From Steromphala cineraria (Eukaryota > Mollusca > Gastropoda > Trochida > Trochidae): DNA of 64,000 bases. The notes below the pieces were generated by a model. The model ran no database searches, was not told where the DNA came from, and was given only the letters and a program-made list of their open reading frames with translations. The position numbers were made by a program, and so were the translations under genes. How positions within the stretch are numbered: the stretch's first letter is position 1; every line of letters starts with the position of its first letter. This document shows positions 20,208 through 32,085 of the stretch, piece by piece. The stretch covers positions 19,252,328 through 19,316,327 of the forward strand of contig OU744731.1 in NCBI GenBank assembly GCA_916613615.1. The letters run 5' to 3'.

Positions 20208-23200
20208 TATCTTACACGTGTTTTCGTGCAAACTTTCACAACAATCTTGGCATCGATTTCAGATTGGAAAGCAAGACAAAGTACCAAAACATCAGTATCA
20301 TCAGAAACAACCCTGACATGGCGGCAGCCATTCTGAGCAGCATGATGGACATGGAAAAGTATTCGGGTGTCTGCCTCTTCATGGTTGGATGACAGCTCCT
20401 TGACGTCTTCTTTAGAGTCAGGTGTGATCTTGTAACACTTTGTCCCACATGTAACATACAGCTGTTTGTCCTGAATCATATAGAGACAATCCTCTTCTGT
20501 CCAATGACTTGTTAGAAAGAGAATGAGTTTTGACTTGTTTGGCATGTGGGCGAGGAACTTTCTCCATTGGTGGATGATTTGCTTCCCAGATATACCTATA
20601 CCACAGTTTTGATAGAGTTCTCCCTGTACACATCAAAGACAATGTCCAATCGATGACAAGTACCACCTTCCCGCAATGCCATATCTAGGATAGCTTTGGC
20701 AAGATCTGAAAAAGTTCTATTGTCACCCTTCACTTTCTGGACAAGAGCCATCCCATCAATGACACACACATCTACTTCATCGGCATTTTCAACTGCTCTA
20801 GCTTCGTTAAGGATTTCCCTTCCTAAGGCCGATTTGTTGGTTTTCCGTGGCAAGCCGTCAGGTATTGCTAGACTCCAAGGCAGTGGTCCCAAAGAATAGC
20901 AGAGAACAGATTTCATGTCAAGATGTCTGGATTGAGCCATAAGCAGCATGGTTCCAAAAAGAGAAGTTGTTGTTTTTAAAATTAGTTCTCTTCCACTTGC
21001 TTTGATTTCTTGCATTTCTTGATGTTTGAAAAGGTTTTCAACTTGTGTTTTGGTAGACGATCATGGAAATTTACCTTTGGTGATGTTGATTCTAGTCTGT
21101 CTTTTCGGAATGCTGAGTATGATGTCTCTCCAATTTCTCTTGCTGACTTGAGATCTTCTGCAATTTCCTTTGGGGACAGTGTGGCATTTGCAATGTTGAC
21201 AAGATCTTGTTGTTGAAGTGTGTCAAAGGGATTCATGAAGTCTTCAATTACTTCTACAAGGGATGCAACGCTTGCCTCATCCTTTACAATTCTAGTTTTT
21301 GTCAGGTCAGAATGTTTGAGATCAGTATTGTTCATGCCTAACATGTTGTGAAAGAGGCGGACATATTCACATCTTAATTCTGATGTAAGATAGTATCTTG
21401 AGACAGGGCCTTGCTTCAAACTGAATCTGCATGTGCCTCCTGGCGTCTGAGTGTCTCTGTTGACAGTCTCTTCTGTGGTTTGGTCAACTGGAATTCTTCC
21501 AAATGGATTAGAGTCTCCGATCTGTACAGCAAATCTCCCCTTCATAAATTCTTGATAAATGTCCGGGTGGTTTGTTTGAAGATTTGACATCTCTGCATAA
21601 TATACAGACAGGTAGCGAGCATAGTTCGTTTTGTCATATGCAAAACACCAGGGTATCATGTGTCTGATGGCAGCAAGGTGAAGTTTCCAATTTCCTTCCC
21701 GAGATGCTCGTATTAATCCAAGCAACACATCTCCTACCATTTCCACATAGGACATCCAGAACTGTGACAACGAACCATTTTTCTCTTTTAGGAAGCACAT
21801 ATAATTCTTGAAGTGTTCAAATAGACTCTTCACCACAGGATCTTCCATGACATCATGTAAGGAATCCAAATGGAGAAGTGCATTGGTGACATCCACATCC
21901 ATATTGTGTCTTCTCATCCATGAAGAGAAACCTTTCCATGCTATTCTCAGGAGTGCTTCAAACATTAACTGGTTAGCGTAGACACCTCTATTGTACTGAC
22001 GTCCTTCCATTACACTGTCAACTGAACTTTCAGCAAGAATTCCTGATTCGATGAAAATGTCCTTCAATCCAGCATCTTGAAATCGTTTTCCGATTATGGA
22101 AAGAAAATTACAGATTGTGTGAAATGTTCTCAGTCGAAGAATAAGATGTTCATATTGTGCCCGGTGCTTCCACTTGATTTCACAAGCTTTTGCATATATG
22201 GCTTGGTCAAAAACGATGACAACTGTTTCAAGCTTCAATTCTTGTCTAATGCTGTTGGATTGTTTCAATATTTCTTGGACTGTTGACAAGTCAGTTGCAG
22301 GTGAATTGATTGTTGGAAGGTATCCAATGTTGTCTTGTTTGCATTCCACATTTCTCCTGACTGTGATGTTGAATCCTGTCCAGCTCATGATTTTCTGTGC
22401 ATTAGTGTCAAACTGTCTAAGAAGCATCCATATGAAGTTTTTCTGTTCGGCAAGGGTTTTATCATCGAGAAAATCAACTTCTTCAGTGTGCAATGGATGA
22501 GGTCCTTTTCTATCACCAGCGTTGTAAATAGGCAAATGCTGATCAGGAATGTCTATACTTCTTCTTCCTGTCTTCTCCAGGTGAGTTTTGGAGTCTTCAT
22601 AGTGAGGACCAAAATCAGGTGGCTGCACTGCTATGCCGTTAACACGATGGGAAGTACCTCCTCCTGTTAATGTCTCTTCTAGTCTATCAATGTTGTCCCA
22701 AGAAAGTGTTGTAAATACATGCGGTCTTATATTGCTAGGCAGTGGGAGGTGTGACATTTCCAGTTTATACAAACAGAGTGCAGTTTCATTTTCCTCCATC
22801 ATTGTGTAAGAGACACCGTGTCCAAGTCGATTTAAAGCTTGAATCAGTTGCACATTACCAGTCAGTGCCTTGACAACACAGGGTAACAAGATGTGTTTCG
22901 GCGGAATGATTGCTCCTCTGGTAGCTGCAAACATCAAATCCTGAGCAAATGAATTGGATAGCCATGTACATCTTTGAGAAAGATCAGTTGTGCTTGGGTC
23001 ACCTGTGAGTAAGCAGCTGAGAAAGTTCATGAGAAGAGGAGGGAAATTGAAAGCTTTTGCGACAAGTGGATCTGGAAAAAAATGGCCATGATTTGTTCCA
23101 AGTGAATTTTCGTATAATGGATCTGAGATGTAATCCAGCCTTTGCAATTAATGATGTAGCATCCTTTGATTCTTTCTTTAATATGTCATTTTCTCTTTTC

Positions 23201-24044
23201 AGTTGATGATTTTCTCTTACAAGATCTTCTTTTGATAATTTCTTAGGAAAGATAAGGACTTTTCCTTTATCATCAGTTGTATAGAGAAGTTCATCCTGAA
23301 AGTCAGATTGAAGTTTTCGTTTGATGTGATTGGAAATTGAACTTGATGTTCCTGTCACTCCATCGTTCTTCATGAAGCTCACTGCAAGTTCTGTGAGATC
23401 TGTAAGCTTAACGACCTGTTGTTCTTCTATGACATGAATCTGTACATATTCAATCAGTTTTTGGTAGGCATTCATTTCTATATCATCTTCATTGACGTCT
23501 GTGCTTTTGGATACAGTCTTTGTATAAATTCTGTAGCATGATCGGTGGTATTTTGCTTCAGAGGCTATCAAATCCCGAGCAGTAAGTGGGAAGAGAGACA
23601 CATCGTTTTTCTTGAGAATAGCTGCAATGATGCTTTTATGTGATTTTTCTTCTACACACTGATTTAATGGCTCTCTGCTTTCTGATCCTTTGATGTATTT
23701 TGATGCTTTACAGAAGATACAAGTTGATGGTAGAATATTGGAATATATTGAAGTGTCACGCATTGACCTTCGTCTTTCCTTCTTTTCTGGTGCTTGCTCA
23801 CTTCCATCTTTCGATAGCTTGTCAAGATCTCGTTTCATAGTGAATAATTGCCTACATTTCCTGTGATAGAATAATTCAGGGATGCCATCTTCATTGACGT
23901 TAAAAGAAGCCTTGATCAGTTCTTCATGCCCTCTAAGTTTAGCAGCATTCAATAGAGTAGCCCAGGAATCAGCATCTCTTGGTGACACAAGTTCATCATC
24001 TTGCACTTGAGCATAGTGTATCATGCAAAATGCTGATTTCCCAT
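19762..24044 (-). pseudogene. FEN1/XPG-like nuclease gene of an unnamed multi-copy animal family, broken
   Basis: Main exon; acceptor TTTATTGCAG at 24045. Order: Cys/His motif with FYHRKCRQLFTMKRDLDKL; a second one, CIFCKASKYI ... EAKYHRSCYRIYT; a short coiled coil near 23190; a long middle part with VVIVFDQAIY ... LRTFHTICNF ... EGRQYNRGVY that resembles DUF6589-type, perhaps RNase H-like, proteins. Then a FEN1/XPG pattern: VCVIDGMALV (Asp, 20755-20757), DIVFDVYRENSIK (Asp, 20632-20634), NHEEADTR, VVSDDTDVLVL and LTGCDSVSAFAGQGK with a helix-hairpin-helix look. All the acidic positions of that nuclease class are present. Lesions: frameshifts at about 23085-23145, in the 4-T run at 21029-21032 (minus), and near 20596; TAA at 20039-20041. 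The protein continues at 13557-14256. The family occurs in many animal proteomes in my recollection; the nuclease assignment is inference. Confidence 0.78.
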
Positions 24045-24381
24045 CTGCAATAAAATTTAAAAACATTTAATGTTATTGTTTGTGAAACATCTAATGAAAG
24101 CCTAAATATTATACACTTTGATTACTTTCTTTCAAATCCCATTTGTCAAATTGCAGTATAATACATTTTTGCTATGGATATTCAATTTCCCATTTAATAA
24201 AATGATAATTTAATTATGTAAAGAAAATAGTGACAGAACATTGCAGCCAACCTGCAAAAACCTCAACCTGTTGATTTTACAATATGGCTGAATTGGTGGC
24301 TATATTGATATTCAATTTCAAATCAAATGTATTTACAGTAAATTACTAGAAATTATTATATACATCATATATTTTATTTAC

Positions 24382-24454
24382 CTGCATTTGAGTCCATGAT
24401 CACAAGAACATTCAATGTCAATAACAGAGGAAGTATAACAGCACCCATAGTTTC
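24382..24454 (-). CDS. First coding exon of the nuclease/CXC gene (predicted)
   Basis: 73-bp exon with acceptor ATTTTCAG|GAAAC and donor GCAG|GTAAAT. An ATG at 24446-24448 opens a frame reading MGAVILPLLLTLNVLVIMDS that ends one base into a codon. That base joins AT at 24043-24044 to give Asp, continuing DGKSAFCMIHYAQ in phase. The peptide looks like a signal sequence or membrane anchor, which is odd for a nuclear nuclease. It may instead be a leader whose real start is the next ATG (in FCMIHY). Confidence 0.5.
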
Positions 24455-24642
24455 CTGAAAATAAGATAAAATGCATAAAATTTAACATATATATTAATCA
24501 AAATATTTTTTTTACTTTATGATGAGCATACGGTAATCATGGCAATGTTGCTATAATAAGATTATCGTTTTAGATGATTACACAAATCAATAAGTTCACT
24601 TGATATGATTGATTATAATATTTAGTATACAAATATACTTAC

Positions 24643-26197
24643 ATGATTAAATCTATAGTTTTGTTTGCCATCCAATGGTAACTCTTTCTTTCATTCTTTG
24701 TCATCTGCAATACAAGAGTACATTTTACATTAATAAACTTAAGTCTTTTAAGATATAATAAGAGACAGATGGAAGTAATAGTTAATATAGCTAATAAGTT
24801 AGGTAGAAGTATGAAATTAAACTGTTGTAAATCAATATGATGACATGAAAGTCTAAAGAACTGTAATATAAAGAAGTTACAGTAATCTATTGATAATAAT
24901 ACTCACACCAGTGTCTCATTAAGCACATATTCCAAGTAATTTGGGATTTTGGCTCTCATAGGTATCAGTAGGTAGTGACAGGAGCTGAAAGGAAAATTAG
25001 GAGATAGAATATAGTCAACTGTTGTTCCAAGGAATATCCAGTCAATTTCAATATAAGAAAACAACAATTATATCCATCTGAAATATGTTCGAAAACTAAG
25101 TTAGTGATGGAAAAAATATTTGTATTTTTGTGAATAAACTTCAGTTGGATTTACTGAATCATTTGCTATAGAGTTAGTAAATATCTATAAATCAGGACTA
25201 TCCATTACTTTCTTAATTTATTATTGCTAAAGAAAACAATGAGATGGTGTTTGACACTTTTGGATTTTTTTAACATTGAAGACATATAAAATACTTACAA
25301 CAAGAAACATGTACATGATGACTGCTTCTTTCAAGGTCAATTTGAAACTCTCTCTTCAACATGATCATTGCTGTTGACTGATTCTGATCTACTGAATAAC
25401 TGTAAACTGAAAAGATAAAAAGAGATAATAATTGCCAATTCACCAATCACTATTCAAGTAAATCACAATTTCTTAATGTCATTTTGAATACACAAAAAAT
25501 ACATATATTATTATAATCATATAGCAATATAATTAATTCATTTTGTTAAAATAACTGGGAAAAATGCCAAAATTTGCTTATTTCTCCTTCAGATGAAAAC
25601 AAATTTGTAATTTGTTGCAATTAACGAGATCAAAATTAAATGAAAGCAATGCATAAAATGCATATGCCAAAAAAATTATTTTGATATTTTTTTAATTTTC
25701 TAGAAATTTGTAGAATTAATCTATCAATTAGAAATATAATTAGAGAAATATGTTCTGCAATAATTAAAAATATATTTTGTACATTTATTTTGGGATAAAA
25801 ACGCTAATAAATGTTTAAAATTAATGAACTTATTAAATTCAACAGAAGCCTTGCACATATATGAGAAGCTGATAGGAAAATAGTATATGTGTAAAAAGTT
25901 TGAGTGTGACCTGTTTCAAATTGCAATTTGTTTTTGACCATGTCACTCAATATTCATGTATGAAATAACCAAAGGAGGTTACATTATTACAATGTCTGTT
26001 TTGTCAAAAATCCTTACAAATAATTTCAGAACATATTAAAAACATTTTCATATTTTAATGATAATGTATAGGTCAAATGGTGAGGTGGTACAACAAGATT
26101 TAAAACTTCTTAAAAAAACATATATAAAGTTATTTGAGTATATCAATCTAATTCCTGATTGAAACTAATCATATGATATCAAAACTATGTACTTACA
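24643..26197 (-). other. Four upstream leader exons with canonical splice sites
   Basis: Exon ends were read directly. First exon ends at 26197 (donor GTAAGTAC). Then 25406-25299 (TCTTTTCAG / GTAAGTAT), 24984-24907 (CCTTTCAG / GTGAGT) and 24704-24643 (TATTGCAG / GTAAGTAT). No single frame runs through all four into the coding exon, so they look like 5' UTR, although 25406-25299 is open in one frame (YSYSVDQNQSTAMIMLKR). They show that this locus is, or was, transcribed and spliced and is not a processed copy. Confidence 0.5.
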
Positions 26198-26858
26198 ATG
26201 GCTGAAACTGTCCAAGTATGCTGTTTTTTAGCACAGCATCTCCTGTTTATCCAGTTGTCAAGGAGGTCCCCATATTGGAAAATGACCAACGGGATGCTAT
26301 TTTCTCATGAACTAGTTTCATATACAGATATTGGAATGAGACTTCTGGTGCCGAAGTTGTGTCAAACCTAAAAGCTACTTATTTGAAACTGCTATCATAT
26401 TTTTTCATTATACACATAGCCATAGCAATTTATTAAGGCCAATAATTCTTTGCCACCCAAAATGGTAATGACAACCAACGTACCTGACGGACTAAATAGG
26501 ATGTTCTAGCTATGTAGAGTGAAATTGAACCAAAATGTTGGTGCCATTGACTATGTAGATCATCAGAGTTTGTCGCATGATTCATCGATCATTTGGTTCC
26601 GGCAAGCGTAGATGGAGGGAAATGTTTTTATGATAAGTTACACAAAATATGCAAGTTTAATTTGTTGGTAAATTTCTGCCCAAGATTTCCTTTTAATCCA
26701 AAGATGTTTTTATTAGAAACTGAAGGAATTGAATTTATAAAATCCTAACTAGAGTGATTGTAACTTGTTGAACATTTAGCCTCATATCAATATTCATACT
26801 CCCAATTCTTTTGCAAAGGCTATACATAATTAAATTATACAAATACAACTACAACAAT
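26198..26858. other. Presumed promoter side of the nuclease/CXC gene
   Basis: The first exon and transcription start should lie just above 26197. No TATA box, initiator or CpG cluster stands out, so no start site is called. Confidence 0.25.
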
Positions 26859-27244
26859 TAGTAGTGTTCCGATTAATCGATTTGGTCCAGCATCGGTCGG
26901 TTGACCCATTTGACAACATAATCGATTACAACTTTCTGTAATCAATTTAATCAATTACTGATAAAAATCAAGATATTTTTGCAGTAATTGTTAGTAATAT
27001 TACTAAAAGAATGATTCTGATTGATTTCATTACTTAAACATGTTATTTTTGTTTCCAAATATAGGATCAAGTGAAAATGCAAGCAAGAAAGTAGAAAACT
27101 TATTTTTTTAACTCTTCTACCCTTATGAAGGAATCAATCTTAGACACCAAAATGCAACTACATGTAACCGATTATTAATTGATCATCGATTGGTTACCCC
27201 CAACTGATGATCGATTACAAAATTTCAACCGATTACGAACACTA
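26859..27244. mobile_element. hAT-type non-autonomous element
   Basis: 386 bp with ends TAGTAGTGTTCCGATT and ...AATCGG-type sequence closing CGAACACTA, i.e. TAGTGTTC inverted ends. Flanked by an exact 8-bp duplication ACAACAAT (26851-26858 and 27245-27252). An 8-bp duplication and a (C/T)AGTGTTC end are hallmarks of hAT elements. The interior is rich in ATCGAT and CGATTA motifs. No transposase. Confidence 0.8.
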
Positions 27245-28093
27245 ACAACAATGCATGAAGTCACTTATCAATGCTTTATACACTCATCCATACAGCTTAA
27301 AATCTACATACTGTAATAAATCGAGGAAAAACATATTTTCTATAGAGATTCATGATCTGCAGTATATCTTATTCTTCAACCTAAATTGTTCTCCTACAGT
27401 AAATAATAAACTTTAACTTCTGTGCACAAGTTTTAATGATATAAAAGGCAGTTTTGATAAATAATCAAGAGGTTGATGTTTATTTCATAATGACAAGAGG
27501 CATATGTTGATTTGTTTGTGTCATTGTTGGTTTAACTCTGTATCATAATCACAGGGGGTACTCGACTGTACAGGTAAAGCGGAAGTTGCACCTCTGCAAC
27601 GTCCAATTCCTCACTGTACAGTGAAAACAAAACAACCCCGACTCCACGTTCACGGTTAGTTCTAGTTAATACGTTGTTTATAACAGATTTAAACTGTCTT
27701 GGTGGACCGATTAAGCTTTACTGCTTTGTAAACTACTGCATGTATAATGTAACATAACTTCGGTCTCTGTATAATGATGATTTTCAGCTGTCCTTGAGAT
27801 CGCGTTCGAAAGCCTAGCGAAAATATGTCTAAATTTGCCAATCACAGCAATTTAGAAAAACGGAGTCATTCAAATTAACCTTTCATATGTTGATAGAATG
27901 TGGATATCGTTATATAAATGCCCAATCAAGTATTTCTGACTGTTTCGGCCAAATATTTCGACTAAAATAAAACTGTACGCTGAAGGGACGTTGCGACTGT
28001 CTCGGATGCCTCCTGTACGGGAAGTTGCGCATTTACAGAGTAACCGAGAACTGTCATATGTTTATAAAATAAGGATTGCATTTAAATCCACAC

Positions 28094-28155
28094 GCCACTA
28101 ATGGCTGTAATATTGCTCAAGCGGCACTAAACACCAACGCAATCAATCAATCACT
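28094..28155 (+). repeat. LINE C-type 3' tail or SINE end
   Basis: Matches the 3' end of LINE C (57513-57556, minus): GCCACTAATGGCTGTAATAT ... CAAGCGGCACTAAAC, followed by an (AATC)n run at 28141-28152. GCCACT/AGCGGC can pair, with one wobble. Nothing upstream matches LINE ORFs, so this is a truncated LINE end or a SINE that borrowed it. Confidence 0.6.
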
Positions 28156-28603
28156 GTTCAGAACTTACATGCATAATAGTTTCGGGTCGATATTGGTGAA
28201 TGTGTTCATATAAAATTGAAGATACAAACTACTTTTATTTATAAAGTTATGCGACAATAAATGATATGATGTTAATACATTTCGGAAGATAAATATTGCT
28301 ACGTTAAACTGTTATGTGCAATTATATACTTCACGGTAGTTTTAATACCTGTTTTCTTCAGTCTTTATCCCCGTGCAACTTCCCTCATGCGTATGAGAGG
28401 GCCTCATAAGCTCAGATAATATCCTGACATGAGGGCCCTACTTACGTTTATAAGGCCCTCCATCTCCAGATAATACCCTCCCACCAGGGATATTATCTTG
28501 TAATGTTACTCATCTAATATAACCATTAACGCTGAGATGTTTATCTTAATATGAAACTAAGTCAGTTTAATGAGAAACTCTTATGAAAAATAAGTCCAAA
28601 TTC

Positions 28604-29857
28604 AACTAGGATTGACGCGTCAATACTTAGGTCTTCAAGATTCCTGTTTGACCTTCACACAGTGTTTGACCTTCACATGACGTTTTGTCTAAGAGGTAAA
28701 CAGTAACTGATACATTATCAAAATGATCAAATTTCACTTGATATTCAGTGTTAAAGACTTTTCAGAAAAATTCACCATGTTGGCCAATGTCAGCTATGAC
28801 ATCATTCTTCAGAGAATGTTATTCCTAGAAGCAGAAACAAATTTGGTTGAATTATCTATCACCGTTTTCCAGATACATGTGATTAAAGGTTGTAATTTAA
28901 AGTTGACTGTTTCAGACCCCTGTATAATGTAATGAAACCTAACACTTTAACTATTGATATTTCACTCATAAGGTATATCAGAAACAATGTTGGTCTTGTT
29001 TATCCACATACAAAGATGTATGTTTTGTTTTGATAACTTAAAAAGTAATTATGGAGTAATGAACTTTGGAACTTTGTTGAAAGCACTGAAATTTGATTAG
29101 TTTTAGACCCCTACTTCATGTTGGTCCCTCTAGCTCCTTAATTATCAACATTTTCATGATAAAGTGCAACATAGCAAAGGTTGTGCTTGGAATAGCGCAT
29201 GTAAAAATGCAATCAATTTAAAGATATCTTACTTAATAAAGAAAGTGTGGAATTTTGAAATTTGCCAAAAATGAGGATTTTCCAAAACTCGCAATATACA
29301 AGGACCGGTCATGGACAGAACAAAAAATTATCCTGACTTGTTGATATTTTTTTCTGTCTACTCATTACATCTGCTTCACAAAACATCAACGATAAAATTT
29401 CTCTCTGTAAAAGTTTTCAAACTAAAATTCTCAAAGTAAAATAACCCTCGAAAAATGTTAAAATCGCCGAAAAATAAGAAAAATCTCTTTATGTCAACAT
29501 ATTTCCTTTAATATTAACTTTTATATAATAATGACCTGTAGTGAACTTGTTGAACTATCATTGTAGAACAGAATGCATCAAACAGATTTAATTCTTGACA
29601 TTTTCTCAGCGAGTAGTGACCCTTTGAACGTGACGAATGAAAATCCTTTATTTCAAAAGATCCTTTTTGAAACTGCTGTAGTTTAAAAACCACTACAAAT
29701 TGAAACTTGATATGACCTATTTATGTGAAGCAATCTCGCATCTTTAAAATGAGCTATAGCATACGTCTGTATGTACTACCGCTACTGAGGAGAAGATTTT
29801 CAAAGACGCATGCCGTCTGAACCGCGAAATTTCGCAAAAATCTCAGTTTATCGAAAA
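28604..29857 (+). repeat. Copy of the 'TTAGGTCTTCAAG' repeat family (inside the 4 kb element)
   Basis: Begins AACTAGG, a 14-bp palindrome (28611-28624), then ACTTAGGTCTTCAAGATTCC and TTTGACCTTCACA motifs. It shares about 170 bp of clear similarity with 53031-53200, including CAGTAACTNATACATTATCA and CACTTGATATTCAGTG. The far end is unclear, perhaps destroyed by the element at 29858. Open frame 28723-28932 is part of the repeat, not a gene. Confidence 0.5.
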
Positions 29858-30750
29858 TATACACAAAGAACTTAATTAAGCACCCCCCACTTTTTCAAAC
29901 AGAAAAATACTGCTGATAATAAACAAAACATATGTACAATCAAACAATAAGGATTTTTGAATAGAACGATCATCTAGCATTGTGGTAACAAAAATTTCAT
30001 TTGGCTTAATATTCACTGTCGCTGAGTAACTGGTTTTACAAAAACTTGGTATTTTTTAGTCAAAATCCAAGTTACTATAAAATTGAAAATGAAAGTCAAT
30101 ATTTTATGCTGCAATGTGATTATTATCATTTTCTTGAGTGAATTGATGACTTTTTAGTAAACAACCTCATAGCAAAAGTCAATCGTTAAAGCAGGATGAA
30201 CCTTCAAAATCACAAAATTATCAAAAAATGATTTTTTTTAAAACTGCACAAAGACATTAATTGGCCACTGTCAAAGAAAATGGCTTATCTAGAGGAAGGA
30301 GAACTGTTTGGTCAACAACTTAAACTCAAGGAATCTCAAATTTACTCACAGATGTTAAGATCATAGGCATTTTATCAATTTTTTATGAAAAAAGTACTGA
30401 AAATTCAAAGTCTTGCTAGCCTCTTATCATGCATGATAAAAAGGGTTTTTGTGTATAAATGTCAACTAGGGATCAAAATTGTTATTTTTGATTCATAACA
30501 TCCAAAGTTTTATGTGTAGTTTTCCCCCTAGGACAATAGTTACATTTAGCCAAATTTCAGTAGTCTCACAGTTTTTCTCATATTTTCGTTATTTTTGCTC
30601 ATTAGCGATCTTAAGTTCAATTCAATAGTCAATAAAAAAGCGATTGTTATATCTGGAGTGGTCAATACAACAAATTAAACCAAATAGTCCAAGAGCACCC
30701 AAATTCATTTTACAAAATAGGGGGGTGCTTAATTAAGTTCTTTGTGTATA
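29858..30750. mobile_element. 893-bp element with perfect 31-bp terminal inverted repeats
   Basis: Inverted ends 29858-29888 and 30720-30750 are identical over 31 bp (TATACACAAAGAACTTAATT ... CACCCCCC). Flanks are GAAAA on both sides (29853-29857, 30751-30755). The ends also allow a TA target reading, so the duplication could be TA (Tc1/mariner-like) with GAAAA by chance. Interior is AT-rich and non-coding. Confidence 0.87.
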
Positions 30751-31658
30751 GAAAAAAATCTATTTATACGGCCGAAAACTGCTATGGGCATAGTCGATGG
30801 ATAAAGATGTTGCCCACATTTTGGTGAAAGTTTTATACAATTATCTCCACCAGTTACCGAGAAATTAAGGTTTGAAGTTTTTACTTTAAGGGGAGATAAC
30901 TCAAAACCAAAATCGAAATTCAAAACCTGGCTCGTGCATTTCTAAGTTGGGTCATACTCTACAATCCCTGAAAGTTTCATGAAAATCGGTTGGTTCCACT
31001 CCATACATGTAGCATGAAAAGTAAAATAAATCCACCTTAACGTATTGGGGACATGTATCATAACGTACCAACTCCCCGTACAGTATAACTGTTATTATAT
31101 GTAACTCCCCGTACAGTGCCGGTGCAACGTCCATCAGGGCGTACAGTCTATATTTTGTCTTGTTTCTCTTTATATGTAATGAAATAATCATTGATACACC
31201 ACATGGGCCTTTGAATACGCATTATTTTACTGTATAAGTTACAACAATCATCAAATGACCTCTACATAGTCCGCAACATGAGTTAAACAGTCAATTTTGC
31301 GATCGCTGCATTACCTTCGAACGGGCAGTCACTTGAAATGGGCAAGTATGACAAGAATTGAAACAGTATCGTAATTATGCCTTTAGAAATATGTAGAGAA
31401 ATACTTAAAAGTTTCATATTTTACACGTTTCAACTCTCAGAAGGTGAATATTACTAGAACTAACCGTGAACGTGGAGTCGGGGTTGTTTTGTTTTCACTG
31501 TACAGTGAGGAATTGGACGTTGCAGAGGTACAACTTCCGCTTTACCTGTACAGTCGAGTACCCCCTGTGATAATGGTAAATCACCATATCATGATAATAC
31601 TTTATCTTGTATTTTGGAACGGTAGTGTTTTACTTATTTATTCATCTAATTCTTTATT

Positions 31659-32085
31659 ATCCCCCGGCACGAAGTGGAAGGGGATATATGTTTGGGCTCT
31701 GTCCGTGCGCCCTTGCGTCCGAGTTAAAGGGGACAGCTTTTCTCAGAAACTATTTAAGATAGGATAACCAAATTTGCTGTGTGTCTTAAGGATATCAATA
31801 CCTTGATGGAGTTGTAAAATCAGTACTGCAAAATTATTTTTTACAGAGTTTTTGCCCTTGTTTTGAGTTTTTGGACTGTGTTCGAGTTTGTCATCAAAGG
31901 GGACAACTTTTCTCAGTAACTATTTATGCTAGGATAACCAAACTTGCCGTGTGTCTTTATTGTATCAAAACCTTGATGGAGTTGAAAATGAAGTAAATGC
32001 AATTACTTATTACAGAGTAACAGCCAATGTAGGAAACTATTTTGAGCTTTAATGAAAACTTTTTTGGCGGGGAATGTTGATGACC
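31659..32085 (+). repeat. Molluscan-type ATCCCCCGG repeat, degenerate
   Basis: Starts ATCCCCCGGCACGAAGTGG and has two direct sub-repeats of about 160 bp (GGGGACA(G/A)CTTTTCTCAG ... CCTTGATGGAGTTG), ending near TTTGGCGGGGAATGTTGATG. The open frame at 31444-31767 spans this and the neighbouring inverted repeat and is not a gene. Confidence 0.45.

Larger units (their letters stand above)
27550..31569. mobile_element. 4.0 kb non-autonomous transposon with 117-bp terminal inverted repeats
   Basis: Inverted ends 27550-27666 and 31453-31569 match over 117 bp with one substitution. Termini are CACAGGGGGTAC and its complement. A 5-bp direct repeat ATAAT flanks them (27545-27549 and 31570-31574). Related short motifs (GTACAG, AAGTTGC, ACGTCC) recur inside both ends at about 27970-28040, 28370-28390 and 31075-31150, like subterminal transposase sites. 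No transposase ORF. Nested inside are a LINE/SINE tail (28094-28155), a repeat copy from 28604 and an 893-bp inverted-repeat element. CAC ends with a 5-bp duplication fit Transib/ProtoRAG-like elements, but the AT-rich target does not, so the superfamily stays open. Confidence 0.87.

Noticed and set aside
31444..31767. 107-codon + frame
   Set aside because: It runs from the inverted end of the 4 kb element into a second repeat, so it is chance read-through of repeats.
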